DNA of 56,164 nt from Oscillospiraceae bacterium (GCA_017937195.1 JAGBEA010000027.1:1-56164), one strand, 5' to 3'; shown: positions 1 through 9,201, counted from the stretch's first letter. Notes: generated by a model not told the origin, from the letters alone. Program-made: numbers and translations.

Positions 1-33
1 ATGCTGCCATGAACCTGAAAAAGCTGGCAAATT

Positions 34-55
34 GGAGTTGGAAAAACTCCTTTTT
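34..55 (+). terminator. Intrinsic terminator, end of an upstream unit
   Basis: GGAGTT pairs with AACTCC across a 5-base loop and is followed by five T. It probably ends a transcript entering from the left. I cannot identify a gene in bases 1-33. Confidence 0.6.
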
Positions 56-92
56 ACCTGCGTTTTTCCGCTTATTTCCACAGTATACTGTT

Positions 93-132
93 AGAACCTC
101 TGTTTTCGCCTGAACGAAAACAGAGGTTCTTT
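93..132. terminator. Strong hairpin terminator
   Basis: A perfect 16-base inverted repeat (93-108 with 115-130) surrounds a 6-base loop. The arms begin AGAACCTCTG, the same core as the hairpin near 38006-38048. Confidence 0.6.
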
Positions 133-143
133 GACAATCTGCA

Positions 144-176
144 AAAAGCGACGGTCACAGACCGTCGCTTTTCTCT
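144..176 (+). terminator. Hairpin terminator upstream of recG
   Basis: GCGACGGTC pairs with GACCGTCGC over a 3-base loop, with A-rich and T-rich flanks. It is the third terminator-like hairpin before recG, so recG is insulated from upstream transcription. Confidence 0.65.
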
Positions 177-181
177 TTCGA

Positions 182-210
182 TTGTATTTTACTGTCAAAA
201 CTGCTACAAT
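182..210 (+). promoter_or_regulatory. Sigma-A promoter for recG
   Basis: TTGTAT at 182-187 and TACAAT at 205-210 are separated by 17 bases. They lie 27 bases before the recG start, after the last terminator. Confidence 0.6.
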
Positions 211-236
211 AAAGAAAAAGTGAGGGAGGTGAGGAA

Positions 237-2291
237 ATGGCCGATCTGCAGACCGATATCCGCTACATCAAGGGCATCGGCGAAACACGCGCCAAGGCGC
301 TTGCCAAACTGAATATCGCCACGCTGAAGGATCTGATCTCCTACTTCCCCCGCGGCTATGAGGATCGCACCCTCACCCGTCCCATCCGTGAGCTGATCGT
401 GGGAGAATACGCCTGCGTAAAGGCCATGCTGGCCTCTGACCCCACTGCCCACCGCATCAGCGGCGGACGCACACTGGTCAAGGCCCGCGCCGTGGACGAG
501 GGCGGCTCGCTGGAGCTGGTATTTTTCAATCAGGAGTACCGCAAAAGCTCTCTGCACAAGGGTGAGAGCTATATTTTCTACGGCAAGGTGGAGGGCAATC
601 TCCTGCGCCGCCAGATGGTCAATCCGCTGGTAGAGCGGGAGGGACAACAGCAGATCACGGGACGCATTATGCCCCTCTATCCTCTGACCGCAGGCGTCAG
701 CCAGCTGATCCTCTCCCGCGCAGTGCGGCAGGGATTGGATGCGTGCCGCGACCTGCTGACAGATGTACTGCCCGACCGTGTGCGGCAGGAGCACGGGCTG
801 TGTTATGTCAACTACGCCTATGAGAATGTCCACTTCCCCGCCTCCCCCGAGGCGCTGGATATCGCGCGGCGACGGTTGGTGTTTGAAGAGCTGTTTTTAT
901 TGACCTGCGGTCTACACCTGCTGCGCTCGCGGCGGCAGGATGTGGCAGGACCTGCGTGCCAAAGCATCGATATGGCGCCTTTCTATGACGCGCTGCCCTT
1001 TGCGCTGACCAATGCCCAAAAGCGCGCCATCGATGACGCCATCGCGGATATGTGTTCGCCTCGCCCCATGAACCGTCTTTGTCAGGGCGATGTAGGCAGC
1101 GGCAAAACCATGGTGGCGGCCGCCTGCGTGTGGTTCGCCGCGCAAAACAGATGGCAAAGTGCGCTGATGGCACCCACCGAGATTCTGGCGCGGCAGCACT
1201 ATGAGGGGTTGGCGCCGCTGTTTCAGCGCTTCGGCCTGCGCTGTGCGCTGCTGACGGGCTCCACCCGCGCAAAAGAGCGGCGGGAGATTTTGACGGCGCT
1301 GGCAGATGGCGGCATTGATCTGTGCATCGGCACCCACGCGCTGCTGACCGAGGATGTGCAGTACGCCCATCTGGGCTTGGTCATCACAGACGAGCAGCAC
1401 CGCTTCGGCGTGAATCAGCGCTCGGCGCTGGGGCAGAAGGCGGAGCATCCCCATATGCTGGTGCTGTCCGCAACCCCTATCCCCCGCACACTGGCGCTGA
1501 TCATCTACGGCGATCTGGATGTATCCATTATCAACGAACTGCCCCCCGGGCGGCAAAAGGTGGACACCTTCGCCGTGGGCGAGGGTTACCGCGCGCGGAT
1601 CAACGCCTTTATCCGCAAGCAGGTGGCGGCTGGACATCAGGTATTCATCGTCTGCCCCCTGGTGGGCGACGGCGAGGAGATCCCCGACGAGCGCAAGGCA
1701 GTGACCGCCTACGCAGGAAAGCTGCAGCAGGAGGTGTTCCCCGACCTGCGCATTTCGGTGCTGCACGGCAAAATGAAAGCCAAGGATAAAGAAGCGGTGA
1801 TGGCCGCCTTTGCCGCAGGCGAGAGTGATATTCTGGTTTCCACCACGGTAATCGAGGTGGGCGTGGATGTACCCAATGCCAACACGATGATCGTGGAAAA
1901 CGCCGACCTCTTCGGTTTGAGCCAGCTGCATCAGCTGCGCGGTCGCGTGGGACGCGGCAGCGCCAAGAGCTATTGCATTTTGCTCAGTGACACCCAAAAT
2001 GATGAAAGCAAGCAGCGCCTGAAAGTGATGACCCAAACCAACGACGGCTTCAAGATCTCGGAGGAGGATCTACGGCTGCGCGGACCCGGCGATTTCTTCG
2101 GGCAGCGGCAGCACGGTCTGCCGGCTATGAAGATCGCCGATCTCAGCTGCGATATGCGTCTGTTGGACGAGGCGCAATCCGCCGCCAAAGCGCTGTTGGC
2201 AGAGGATCCTGCACTGACGGCGGTGGCGCACCGCAGCCTGCGTCAACGGATCGGCGAGCTGTTTGAACTGAACGCGGAGGCGTTGAACTGA
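237..2291 (+). CDS. recG: ATP-dependent DNA helicase RecG
   Basis: RecG remodels stalled replication forks and branched recombination intermediates in the cytoplasm. The 684-residue product has the usual length and order: an N-terminal wedge/OB region (about 1-220), then two RecA-like helicase lobes. Walker A GDVGSGKT is near residue 285, the DEQH box near 386, LSATPIPRT near 411 and QLRGRVGRG near 565. The ATG at 237 follows GGGAGGTG with a fitting spacer. It heads a + strand run with uvrC and a pyruvate-kinase-like gene, behind its own promoter. The assignment is secure. Confidence 0.97.
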   Translation: MADLQTDIRYIKGIGETRAKALAKLNIATLKDLISYFPRGYEDRTLTRPIRELIVGEYACVKAMLASDPTAHRISGGRTLVKARAVDEGGSLELVFFNQEYRKSSLHKGESYIFYGKVEGNLLRRQMVNPLVEREGQQQITGRIMPLYPLTAGVSQLILSRAVRQGLDACRDLLTDVLPDRVRQEHGLCYVNYAYENVHFPASPEALDIARRRLVFEELFLLTCGLHLLRSRRQDVAGPACQSIDMAPFYDALPFALTNAQKRAIDDAIADMCSPRPMNRLCQGDVGSGKTMVAAACVWFAAQNRWQSALMAPTEILARQHYEGLAPLFQRFGLRCALLTGSTRAKERREILTALADGGIDLCIGTHALLTEDVQYAHLGLVITDEQHRFGVNQRSALGQKAEHPHMLVLSATPIPRTLALIIYGDLDVSIINELPPGRQKVDTFAVGEGYRARINAFIRKQVAAGHQVFIVCPLVGDGEEIPDERKAVTAYAGKLQQEVFPDLRISVLHGKMKAKDKEAVMAAFAAGESDILVSTTVIEVGVDVPNANTMIVENADLFGLSQLHQLRGRVGRGSAKSYCILLSDTQNDESKQRLKVMTQTNDGFKISEEDLRLRGPGDFFGQRQHGLPAMKIADLSCDMRLLDEAQSAAKALLAEDPALTAVAHRSLRQRIGELFELNAEALN

Positions 2292-2311
2292 TTTACAAGG
2301 AGGTGAGAACC

Positions 2312-4144
2312 GTGACACGACAGCAGCTGCTGGACAAGGCCAACGATCTGCCGCTGGCGCCGGGCGTCTATCTGATGATGGATAAGTCCGGGCAGGTGAT
2401 CTATGTAGGCAAGGCGAAAAAACTGAAAAATCGGGTCAGCCAGTATTTCCAGAGCGGCTCGACCCACAATGCCAAAACCCGCATTATGGTGTCGCAGGTG
2501 GATCGGTTCGACACCATTTTCGTGTCCTCGGAATTTGAGGCGCTGGTGCTGGAAAACTCCCTCATCAAGCGCCATCAACCCCGCTACAATATTCTCTTAA
2601 AGGATGACAAGGGCTACCCCTTCGTCCGCTTGGAGCAGGGCGTCCCCTATCCCCGATTCTCCCTTGTATCCCGCGCCGAAAATGACGGCGCGCGGTATTT
2701 TGGTCCCTTCGGTGGACGGCACGATACCCATCTGGCTATCGAGGCGGTATGCAGCGCGCTGAAGCTGCCCACCTGCTCCCGCCGTTTCCCACGGGACATC
2801 GGCAAGGACCGTCCGTGCCTGAACTATCATATTGGCAAATGCGACGGTTTCTGCCTGCAGGACGGGCCTAAGCAGCAGGAGTACCAACACCGCATTGAGC
2901 AGGCTTCGCGGCTGTTTTCCGGCAAGCTGCGCCAGCTGACGCAGGAATTGCAGACGGAGATGGAGCGCTGCGCTGAGGAGATGGCTTTTGAAAAAGCGGC
3001 GGTGCTGCGTGACCGCATCCGCGCCATCTCCGTACTGGGCAAGCAGCAGCAGGTGATTGCCGGTGTGTGCGCCGACACCGATGTGTGGGGCGTCTATCCC
3101 GGGCAGGTGCGCTGCGGCTGCGCTGTGCTGCACATCCAAAACGGCGATCTGCTGGGGCGTGAGGTAAAAGTATTCCCTGCCGCCGCCGATGAGCGTGAGG
3201 GCGAGATCCTCGGCGCCGTATTGAGTCAGTATTATCTCGACCGCGGCGTATTCCCTGCCGAGATCCTTCTGCCCTGCCCACTGGAGGATCAGGAGGTCTT
3301 CGCCCAGCTGCTGACGGAGCGGGCGGGACACCGCGTGACAGTGCGGCTGCCTCAGCGGGGCGAAAAGGCGGATCTACTGAAGATGGCACAGCGCAACGCC
3401 GCCGAGGAGGTGGAGCGCATCACCTCGGAGAGCGAGCGCATCTCCAAAACCTTGGCACAATTAGGCGAGCTGGCAGGTCTGTCCGCGCCGCCCCAGCGGT
3501 TGGAGGCATACGACATTTCTAACACCGGCAGCGCCGATATGGTAGCATCTATGGTGGTGTTCCACGATGGAAAACCCCTCAAGCGGGATTACCGCCGCTT
3601 CCAGATCAAGACGCTGACCGCGCCGGACGACTACGCCGCCATGCGCGAGGTGCTGACGCGGCGCTTCCGCCGCTATCTGGATGGGGACGAAAAGTTTCAG
3701 ACCGCCCCAGACCTTCTTTTGATCGACGGCGGTGAGACCCACGCCCGTGCGGTGCGCGAGGCGTTGGCAGAGCTGGGGCTTTCGCTGCCCATACTGGGTA
3801 TGGTGAAGGACGACCGACACCGCACCCGCGCACTGGTGACCCCCGACGGGCAGGAGCTGGGCATTCAGCAAAGCCCTCATCTGTTCGCGCTGATCGGGCG
3901 CATTCAGGAGGAGGTACACCGCTTCGCCATCACCTATCACCACGAAAAGCATAAGCGCAGCACCTTCTCCTCGCGCCTGGACGGCATTGCCGGTGTGGGC
4001 GAGGTGCGAAAAAAGGCGCTGATGAAGCATTTCAAAACCATCAAGGCCATCGCCGCGGCATCCGTGGAGGAGCTGTCTGCTGTGCTGCCCCAAAAGGCGG
4101 CGCAGGCGGTGTATGACCGTTTCCATCAGGAGAAAAACCAATGA
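2312..4144 (+). CDS. uvrC: Excinuclease ABC subunit C (UvrC)
   Basis: UvrC makes both incisions in nucleotide excision repair, working with UvrA and UvrB. The product has the GIY-YIG nuclease domain at the N terminus (GVYLMMDK, then VIYVGKAK, residues about 15-40) and a UVR helix pair near 210-235 (EKAAVLRDR). An RNase H-like domain with LLIDGGETHA follows, and a helix-hairpin-helix (IAGVGEVRKKAL) ends it. I chose GTG at 2312 because AAGGAGG (2297-2303) lies 8 bases before it. An in-frame GTG at 2303 overlaps that ribosome site. It follows recG by 20 bases and overlaps the next gene by 4. Confidence 0.96.
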   Translation: MTRQQLLDKANDLPLAPGVYLMMDKSGQVIYVGKAKKLKNRVSQYFQSGSTHNAKTRIMVSQVDRFDTIFVSSEFEALVLENSLIKRHQPRYNILLKDDKGYPFVRLEQGVPYPRFSLVSRAENDGARYFGPFGGRHDTHLAIEAVCSALKLPTCSRRFPRDIGKDRPCLNYHIGKCDGFCLQDGPKQQEYQHRIEQASRLFSGKLRQLTQELQTEMERCAEEMAFEKAAVLRDRIRAISVLGKQQQVIAGVCADTDVWGVYPGQVRCGCAVLHIQNGDLLGREVKVFPAAADEREGEILGAVLSQYYLDRGVFPAEILLPCPLEDQEVFAQLLTERAGHRVTVRLPQRGEKADLLKMAQRNAAEEVERITSESERISKTLAQLGELAGLSAPPQRLEAYDISNTGSADMVASMVVFHDGKPLKRDYRRFQIKTLTAPDDYAAMREVLTRRFRRYLDGDEKFQTAPDLLLIDGGETHARAVREALAELGLSLPILGMVKDDRHRTRALVTPDGQELGIQQSPHLFALIGRIQEEVHRFAITYHHEKHKRSTFSSRLDGIAGVGEVRKKALMKHFKTIKAIAAASVEELSAVLPQKAAQAVYDRFHQEKNQ

Positions 4145-5127
4145 TCAAAACCTATGCCACACTGGGTCCGCGCTGCTGCCACAGCCAACTGCTGCAGGCA
4201 ATGCTGCGCTTGGGGCTCACCGGCTTTCGCTTAAATCTATCCCACCGGACGCTGCAGGACTGCACCGAATGGACAGCGGCACTGCAGGCCGCCGGCCGTG
4301 CCGCCGGTGTACAGCCGGAACTGATCATCGACCTGCGGGGCGGTGAGCTGCGGCTGGGACAGCTGGATGCGCCCATCCCGCTGCAGGCAGGGCAGACGCT
4401 CACCTTCGGCGAGGGCGGTTTGCCGCTGGACGACGACATCCTTGCTGCGCTGCAGGCAGGGCAAACCGTGCTGCTGGATGACAGCGCCATTGAACTGACG
4501 GTGGAGTCCCGCACAGAGCGTGCCGCCGTGTGCCGCTGTATCCGCGGCGGCTTGGTGGAGGGGCGCAAGAGCATCACACTGCCGGGCGTGGAGATCCCCC
4601 GCCCCGCCGTCTGCACAGAGGACCGCGCCGATCTCGCCATTGCCCGCCGCCACGGCGTAACCGCGGTGATGCAGCCCTTCGTCCGCAGCCGCGACGATCT
4701 GCTGCAGGTGCGTCAGGCACTGGCGGAGCACGGTTTGGACGATCTGACTGTCTTTGCCAAGGTGGAGGATCGGGAGGGTGTGGACTCTCTGCCGCAGTGG
4801 ATCGATCTGTGCGACACTGTGACCATCGCGCGGGGGGATCTGGGCAGCAACCTGACCCTATACGAGCTGCCCCGCGCCCAAAAAGAGATCGCCGCTGTGT
4901 GCCGGAGAGCCAACAAGGATTTTTTGGTGGTAACCCACCTGCTGCAAAGTATGATCCACGCACCGGTTCCCACCCGCGCCGAGGTGACGGACATCTACAA
5001 CGCCTGCCTTGACGGCGCGGCATCGCTGATGCTCACCGGTGAAACGGCGCAGGGCAATTACGGTTTGGAGGCGGTGTCTTTCCTGCTGGAGATGGCACGG
5101 CGAGGTGAAGCCGACCGTAACGCATAA
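4141..5127 (+). CDS. Short pyruvate-kinase-like protein, barrel only
   Basis: The sequence aligns with the catalytic barrel of pyruvate kinase. FRLNLSH (R30, N32) matches the substrate loop, KVED (K207, E209) the catalytic lysine and metal ligand, ARGDLGSN near 230 the Mg/phosphate loop, and MLTGETAQG near 300 the last barrel motif. It has only 328 residues, against about 470-580 for the family, and stops where the C-terminal allosteric domain would begin. The lid domain between about 75 and 150 looks shortened. ATGA overlap with uvrC implies translational coupling. It may be an active minimal kinase or a relative with another substrate; I cannot tell which. Confidence 0.75.
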   Translation: MIKTYATLGPRCCHSQLLQAMLRLGLTGFRLNLSHRTLQDCTEWTAALQAAGRAAGVQPELIIDLRGGELRLGQLDAPIPLQAGQTLTFGEGGLPLDDDILAALQAGQTVLLDDSAIELTVESRTERAAVCRCIRGGLVEGRKSITLPGVEIPRPAVCTEDRADLAIARRHGVTAVMQPFVRSRDDLLQVRQALAEHGLDDLTVFAKVEDREGVDSLPQWIDLCDTVTIARGDLGSNLTLYELPRAQKEIAAVCRRANKDFLVVTHLLQSMIHAPVPTRAEVTDIYNACLDGAASLMLTGETAQGNYGLEAVSFLLEMARRGEADRNA

Positions 5128-5131
5128 ACGC

Positions 5132-5167
5132 AAAAAGAACCGACATCTTTCGATGTCGGTTCTTTTT
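5132..5167. terminator. Bidirectional terminator
   Basis: A 16-base arm (5132-5147) pairs perfectly across TTTC, with A and T runs on both sides. It serves the pyruvate-kinase-like gene (+) and ptsH (-), which converge here. Confidence 0.9.
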
Positions 5168-5178
5168 TGTGTGTAAAA

Positions 5179-5442
5179 TTACTCGCCAAAGTTGTTCTCG
5201 ATCAACTCGTTCAGAGCTGCGACAGCTTCCTGCTCATCGGCGCCATCAGCGATCAGGGTGATGGTAGTGCCCTTGGCGATGCCCAAAGACAGAACACCCA
5301 GCAGGCTCTTGGCATTGACGCGACGCTCTTCCTTCTCGACCCAGATGCCGCTCTTAAACTCGTTTGCCTTCTGGATAAAATAAGTGGCGGGACGTGCGTG
5401 CAGACCAACCTCGTTCTTAACGATGATTTCCTGAGTATACAT
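5179..5442 (-). CDS. ptsH: Phosphocarrier protein HPr
   Basis: HPr relays phosphate from enzyme I to sugar EII proteins of the phosphotransferase system. In Firmicutes it also signals catabolite repression when phosphorylated on Ser46. This 87-residue protein has the active-site histidine (GLHARP, His15) and the regulatory serine (NAKSLLG, Ser46), so it is a full HPr and not the Crh form that lacks the histidine. The ATG follows AAGGAG. It stands alone, with no ptsI or EII gene nearby. A promoter lies upstream. Confidence 0.96.
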   Translation of the reverse strand: MYTQEIIVKNEVGLHARPATYFIQKANEFKSGIWVEKEERRVNAKSLLGVLSLGIAKGTTITLIADGADEQEAVAALNELIENNFGE

Positions 5443-5505
5443 TAAATCAGCTCTCCTTCATACAAAGCTTTTTGTTCAACGAAGCCAAACTATTTTGGTA
5501 CTACT

Positions 5506-5535
5506 ATTATACCGAAAATGTGGAAGATAATGCAA
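5506..5535 (-). promoter_or_regulatory. Sigma-A promoter for ptsH
   Basis: On the minus strand TTGCAT (5535-5530) and TATAAT (5511-5506) are 18 bases apart. They lie about 65 bases before the HPr start, in the otherwise empty ptsH-mutS2 gap. Confidence 0.6.
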
Positions 5536-5613
5536 TTATCCATTCCCACAAAATTTCTGCCCGTTGGCTGAAAAAATGCAGGACATTTCGGCGCTTTCCA
5601 CAAAAAAGCCAAG

Positions 5614-8007
5614 TTATTTCAGCTCTACTACTGTCACACCGGCCTCTCCTTCGCCATAATGACCGAGACGGAAGCTCTTGACGGCGCGGTTACGGCGCAA
5701 AATCTCGTGTACCGCCTTACGCAGCGCGCCGGTGCCCTTACCGTGGATGATGGTAACCGTGCCCAGCTTGCCCATCACCGCGCTGTCGATATAATTCTCC
5801 ACGATGCTCTCCGCCTCCAGCGTTTCATAGCCGCGGATGTCCAGCTCCGCCGCCGCGCGGGGCGCCAGACGGATCTGGGGCGCCGCGGAGGATTTTATCG
5901 CTGTCTGCTTCTTTTTCTGCTGCGCTTCGGCGGTATCCAGCAGCCGCACCTGCGCGGCCTTGGTGGTCATCTTCATCTTGCCCGCCTGCAGCAGCAGTGT
6001 GCCGTCACTGTTGACGCTCAACACGGTAGCCGCCATCTTCACCCCGGGCAGCTCCACCAGATCACCCACCGCAAAGGGGCGGCTGGGGGTCAGCGTAGGA
6101 TCGGCGGTTTCCTCCTTTTCGTGCAGCAGCGCCTCCGCCTCTTTCAAACTGTGGCGCACAGATGCGCGGGCATCATTGAGCGCCTGATGATCCACGGCTC
6201 TTTGCTGCTGACGGCGCAGCTCGTCCAGTTCGGCAAAGATCGCCTCGCTGCGCTGTGTGGCCTCGCGGATGATGCGCTTGGCCTCCGCCTCGCCGCGGCT
6301 TTTGGCGTTGTCCTTGGCACGTTCCATCTGCTCACGGTAGGTGCGTGCCTTGCGGGCATCCTCTTCCCGCTGCCGCCACAGACGATCTGCTTCGCTCTGT
6401 GCCTTCTCCAAGCGCTGGCGTTTCTCCTCCAGCTGGGTCAGCACATCCTCAAAACGGACAGACTCGCTGTCCATCTGCGCCTTGGCGGCATCGATGACCT
6501 CCTCCGCCAAGCCGAGGCGGCGGGAGATGGCGAAGGCGTTGGACTTACCGGGGATGCCGATCAGCAGGCGATACGTGGGGCGCAGTGTCTGTACGTCAAA
6601 CTCGCAGGAGGCGTTCTCCACCCCTGCGGTGGTCATAGCAAAGGTCTTCAGCTCAGCATAGTGGGTGGTGGCGGCCGTCAGCGCGCCCTTACTGCGGGCG
6701 TGCTGGATAATGGCGATAGCCAGTGCCGCGCCCTCCACCGGATCGGTACCTGCGCCCAATTCATCAAAGAGGATCAGGCTGTTCTCGTCCGCCTCCGCCA
6801 AAATCTGCACCGTGTTGGACATATGCGCCGAGAAGGTGGAGAGGCTCTGCTCAATGCTCTGCTCGTCACCCACATCCGCCAACACCCGCTCAAACACGCG
6901 GATGGCGCTGCCGTCGTCGGCAGGGATATGCAGACCGCACTGCGCCATCAAGCTCAGCAGACCCAGCGTTTTCAGTGTGACGGTCTTGCCTCCGGTGTTG
7001 GGACCGGTGATCACCAGCGTATCAAACTGTTCGCCAAGATCCACACTGATGGGCACTGCCTTGGCGCTGTCCAGCAGCGGATGGCGTGCCTTGCGCAGCA
7101 CCACACCGCCCCGTTTGCGCACCTCCGGACGGCAGGCGTTCATCTGATAGCTCAGCTGCGCTCTGGCGAAAATGACATCAAGATGCACTAAAATGTCATA
7201 ATCCCGCAATATATTGCTCATTTGGGCGGCGCAATCGGCGGAGAGCTGGCGCAAAATGCGGTCGATCTCCTTTTCCTCCTTGGCCTGCAGCTCACGCAGT
7301 TCATTGTTGGCCTGCACCACGCCCATCGGCTCCACAAAGAGGGTGGCACCCGATGCGCTGATATCGTGGACAAGTCCGGGGAGGCTGCCTTTGTACTCCG
7401 CCTTCACCGGCACCACAAAGCGCCCGTCGCGCTGGGTGATCAGTGCCTCCTGCAGCACCTTGGCATAGGAGGGGGAGGCAATGATGCGCTGCAGAATCTG
7501 CCGACCCTTGGCAGCCGCGGCACGCATCTTGCGGCGGATATCCGCCAGCTCACTGCTGGCGGTATCGGCGATGGTCTCCTCGTCGAGGATGGAGGAGCGG
7601 ATCTTCTCCTCCAGATATTTATTGGTATGCAGAGCGGAGAACAGCCGATCGATGGCGGTGGGCTCCCCCTTGCGCTCCAAGTCATATTCATACACGCGGC
7701 GGCTGGCCGTCAGCACGCCGGCAATATCCAGCAGCTCACGGGTATTCAGCATACCGCCGTGGTCGGCGCGGCTCAGGGGCTGCGCCACATCCTTCACACC
7801 GGAAAAGGACGGACTGCCGTGGAGACCCAGCCGCTCCTTGGCGGCGTCCGTCTCGTCCAGCAGACGCAATACCTCCTCCACCTCGGTGCTGGGGGCAAGA
7901 TGGGCACAGCGCTCCTTGGCGGCATCGCTGACCGCCTTGTGGCTGAGCATCTCCAGCACCGCCGGCAGCTCCAGCGTGCGGATAGATTTTTCAAACATTT
8001 CGCTCAT
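5614..8007 (-). CDS. mutS2: Endonuclease MutS2
   Basis: MutS2 is a branched-DNA-binding ATPase with a nuclease domain. It has been linked to suppression of recombination and to rescue of collided ribosomes. The 797-residue product has the MutS-type core and ATPase (Walker A GPNTGGKT near residue 335, DELGAGTDP near 415), a long coiled coil (about 515-630) and a C-terminal Smr domain (LDIRGYE and HGKGTGALR). It lacks the mismatch-recognition domain of MutS, as expected. It lies 16 bases after recO and probably shares its transcript. Confidence 0.96.
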   Translation of the reverse strand: MSEMFEKSIRTLELPAVLEMLSHKAVSDAAKERCAHLAPSTEVEEVLRLLDETDAAKERLGLHGSPSFSGVKDVAQPLSRADHGGMLNTRELLDIAGVLTASRRVYEYDLERKGEPTAIDRLFSALHTNKYLEEKIRSSILDEETIADTASSELADIRRKMRAAAAKGRQILQRIIASPSYAKVLQEALITQRDGRFVVPVKAEYKGSLPGLVHDISASGATLFVEPMGVVQANNELRELQAKEEKEIDRILRQLSADCAAQMSNILRDYDILVHLDVIFARAQLSYQMNACRPEVRKRGGVVLRKARHPLLDSAKAVPISVDLGEQFDTLVITGPNTGGKTVTLKTLGLLSLMAQCGLHIPADDGSAIRVFERVLADVGDEQSIEQSLSTFSAHMSNTVQILAEADENSLILFDELGAGTDPVEGAALAIAIIQHARSKGALTAATTHYAELKTFAMTTAGVENASCEFDVQTLRPTYRLLIGIPGKSNAFAISRRLGLAEEVIDAAKAQMDSESVRFEDVLTQLEEKRQRLEKAQSEADRLWRQREEDARKARTYREQMERAKDNAKSRGEAEAKRIIREATQRSEAIFAELDELRRQQQRAVDHQALNDARASVRHSLKEAEALLHEKEETADPTLTPSRPFAVGDLVELPGVKMAATVLSVNSDGTLLLQAGKMKMTTKAAQVRLLDTAEAQQKKKQTAIKSSAAPQIRLAPRAAAELDIRGYETLEAESIVENYIDSAVMGKLGTVTIIHGKGTGALRKAVHEILRRNRAVKSFRLGHYGEGEAGVTVVELK

Positions 8008-8023
8008 AGTCTATTCTTTCTCA

Positions 8024-8785
8024 TCACTCCTGCGGAAGCAGGATGGATTTATAGAAGTCCAGTGTGCGGAAGCTGCGCTCCAGCTGCGTGGCAACAAAGG
8101 CCTCCGCCGCCTGACCCAGCAGCCGCAGCTGCGGTGTATCCAGTGCGAAGCTGTACAGCTTTTTGGGCGGACAGTACAAAATATGCTGCAGCGCTGCCAG
8201 CGCACCCAAGGACAGTGGCATCGCCAAGCCGCCCTCTTCGCGGCACTCGCGGCAGCAGACGACGCCGTGCACCACATCGAACACCGGCGCTTCCGGTTGT
8301 TCCGCGCCGCAGACCGCGCAGCCGTCGCACAGCGGCTCAAAGCCGCACAGCGCCAAAAGGCGCAGCTCAAAGGCGGTCTTTACCTGCAGCGGGTCTTTTT
8401 TCAGTGTGCCCAGCGCGTACAGTGCATTGAGGATCAGTGACAGCAGCTGCTGCGACTCCTCCCCCTCACCGCTGACCGCCTCGGTCAGCTCGACAAAATA
8501 GGAGGCGAGGCTCAAACACGCAAAGTCCTGCCGCACGCCGTCAAACAGCTCTCGTGTGGAGGCTTCATCCAGCATATACCAGTTGCCCTTTTTATAGACC
8601 GTCAGCTCCGAATAGGCCAGCAGCTGACTGGCAGCGGCAATGCGGCTGCTTCTGCGGCGGGCGCCACGGGCGATCAGCGCGATCTTGCCCAGATCCGGCG
8701 TCAGCACCGTCAGGATCTTGTCCGCCTCCTTGGTTTCCGTTTCGCGCAGTACCAATCCGGAGGTCACGATTTTTGCACTTTGCAT
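8024..8785 (-). CDS. recO: DNA repair protein RecO
   Basis: RecO works with RecR to load RecA on SSB-coated single-stranded DNA in gap repair. The 253-residue protein opens with the OB-fold segment (GLVLRETETKEADKIL). It has a four-cysteine zinc site: CDGCAVC near residues 160-166 and CCRECR near 177-182. AAAGGAG precedes the ATG. The position directly after yqzL and era matches the Bacillus order. Confidence 0.95.
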   Translation of the reverse strand: MQSAKIVTSGLVLRETETKEADKILTVLTPDLGKIALIARGARRRSSRIAAASQLLAYSELTVYKKGNWYMLDEASTRELFDGVRQDFACLSLASYFVELTEAVSGEGEESQQLLSLILNALYALGTLKKDPLQVKTAFELRLLALCGFEPLCDGCAVCGAEQPEAPVFDVVHGVVCCRECREEGGLAMPLSLGALAALQHILYCPPKKLYSFALDTPQLRLLGQAAEAFVATQLERSFRTLDFYKSILLPQE

Positions 8786-8818
8786 TATGTAAACTCCTTT
8801 CTGCGCTGCAGGACGGCG

Positions 8819-8911
8819 TCAGCCGTCCTGCCGGTTTTCTGCGCGGTAGATCAGATAATACTCCGGCGCACCTGTTTCACAAAACAGCTGCCAGTAGCTT
8901 GCCCCATCCAT
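8819..8911 (-). CDS. yqzL: YqzL family small protein
   Basis: This 30-codon frame lies between era and recO, the place where Bacillus carries yqzL. The peptide begins MDGASYWQLFCETGAPEYY and continues LIYRAENRQDG. The pattern of Trp, Phe, Thr-Gly and a Tyr-Leu/Ile-Tyr segment resembles the YqzL family, which has no known function. The ATG at 8911 is preceded by GGGGAGGTG at good spacing. The stop lies inside a perfect 9-base inverted repeat (8809-8830). It is somewhat shorter than the Bacillus protein. Position and pattern support the call, but the match is from memory. Confidence 0.7.
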   Translation of the reverse strand: MDGASYWQLFCETGAPEYYLIYRAENRQDG

Positions 8912-8991
8912 AAACGGCACCTCCCCCTGCGTTTATGGTGTGCAGAGGGTGCTGGGATATGGGTGGGAATTGTTAGCGCTTGCGGCAGGAT

Positions 8992-9045
8992 TTACTGCTC
9001 GTCGTAGCCCTGAGATCGGATGAAATTCATATTGTCTCGCCAGTT
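8992..9045 (-). pseudogene. Second copy of the last 18 codons of era
   Basis: These 54 bases repeat the 3' end of era (9202-9255) at a fixed offset of 210 bases. Both copies encode Asn-Trp-Arg-Asp and the following 13 residues to Gln, then a stop. The six base differences fall in five codons and all are synonymous. Similarity ends abruptly at both edges. The copy has no upstream reading frame, so it is a non-functional fragment. It probably came from another era allele rather than from simple drift of a recent duplication. Confidence 0.85.
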
Positions 9046-9201
9046 TGCCCCATTAAATTCCCATTTAATGGGGACCCCGTATTTCATCGCTTTACGGCGG
9101 AAGTGAATTCCGCCTACGCAATTCTGACGAATTGACGCCGTGTTCGGCGGCTCGCTACCGCTCGCAAGAAAACCGGCAAAAAGTTCTGCGTCTTTTGAAG
9201 A
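9046..9201. mobile_element. Possible remnant of a small element inserted at the 3' end of era
   Basis: About 156 bases lie between the two era 3' ends. They hold two clean hairpins: a 10-base perfect arm at 9048-9057 with 9064-9073, and GGCGGAA/TTCCGCC at 9096-9114. A weaker hairpin lies near 9137-9150. No reading frame of note is present. The layout (direct repeats of a gene end flanking structured filler) is what a site-specific integrative element leaves when it restores its target gene and then decays. The element class is unknown. Confidence 0.45.
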
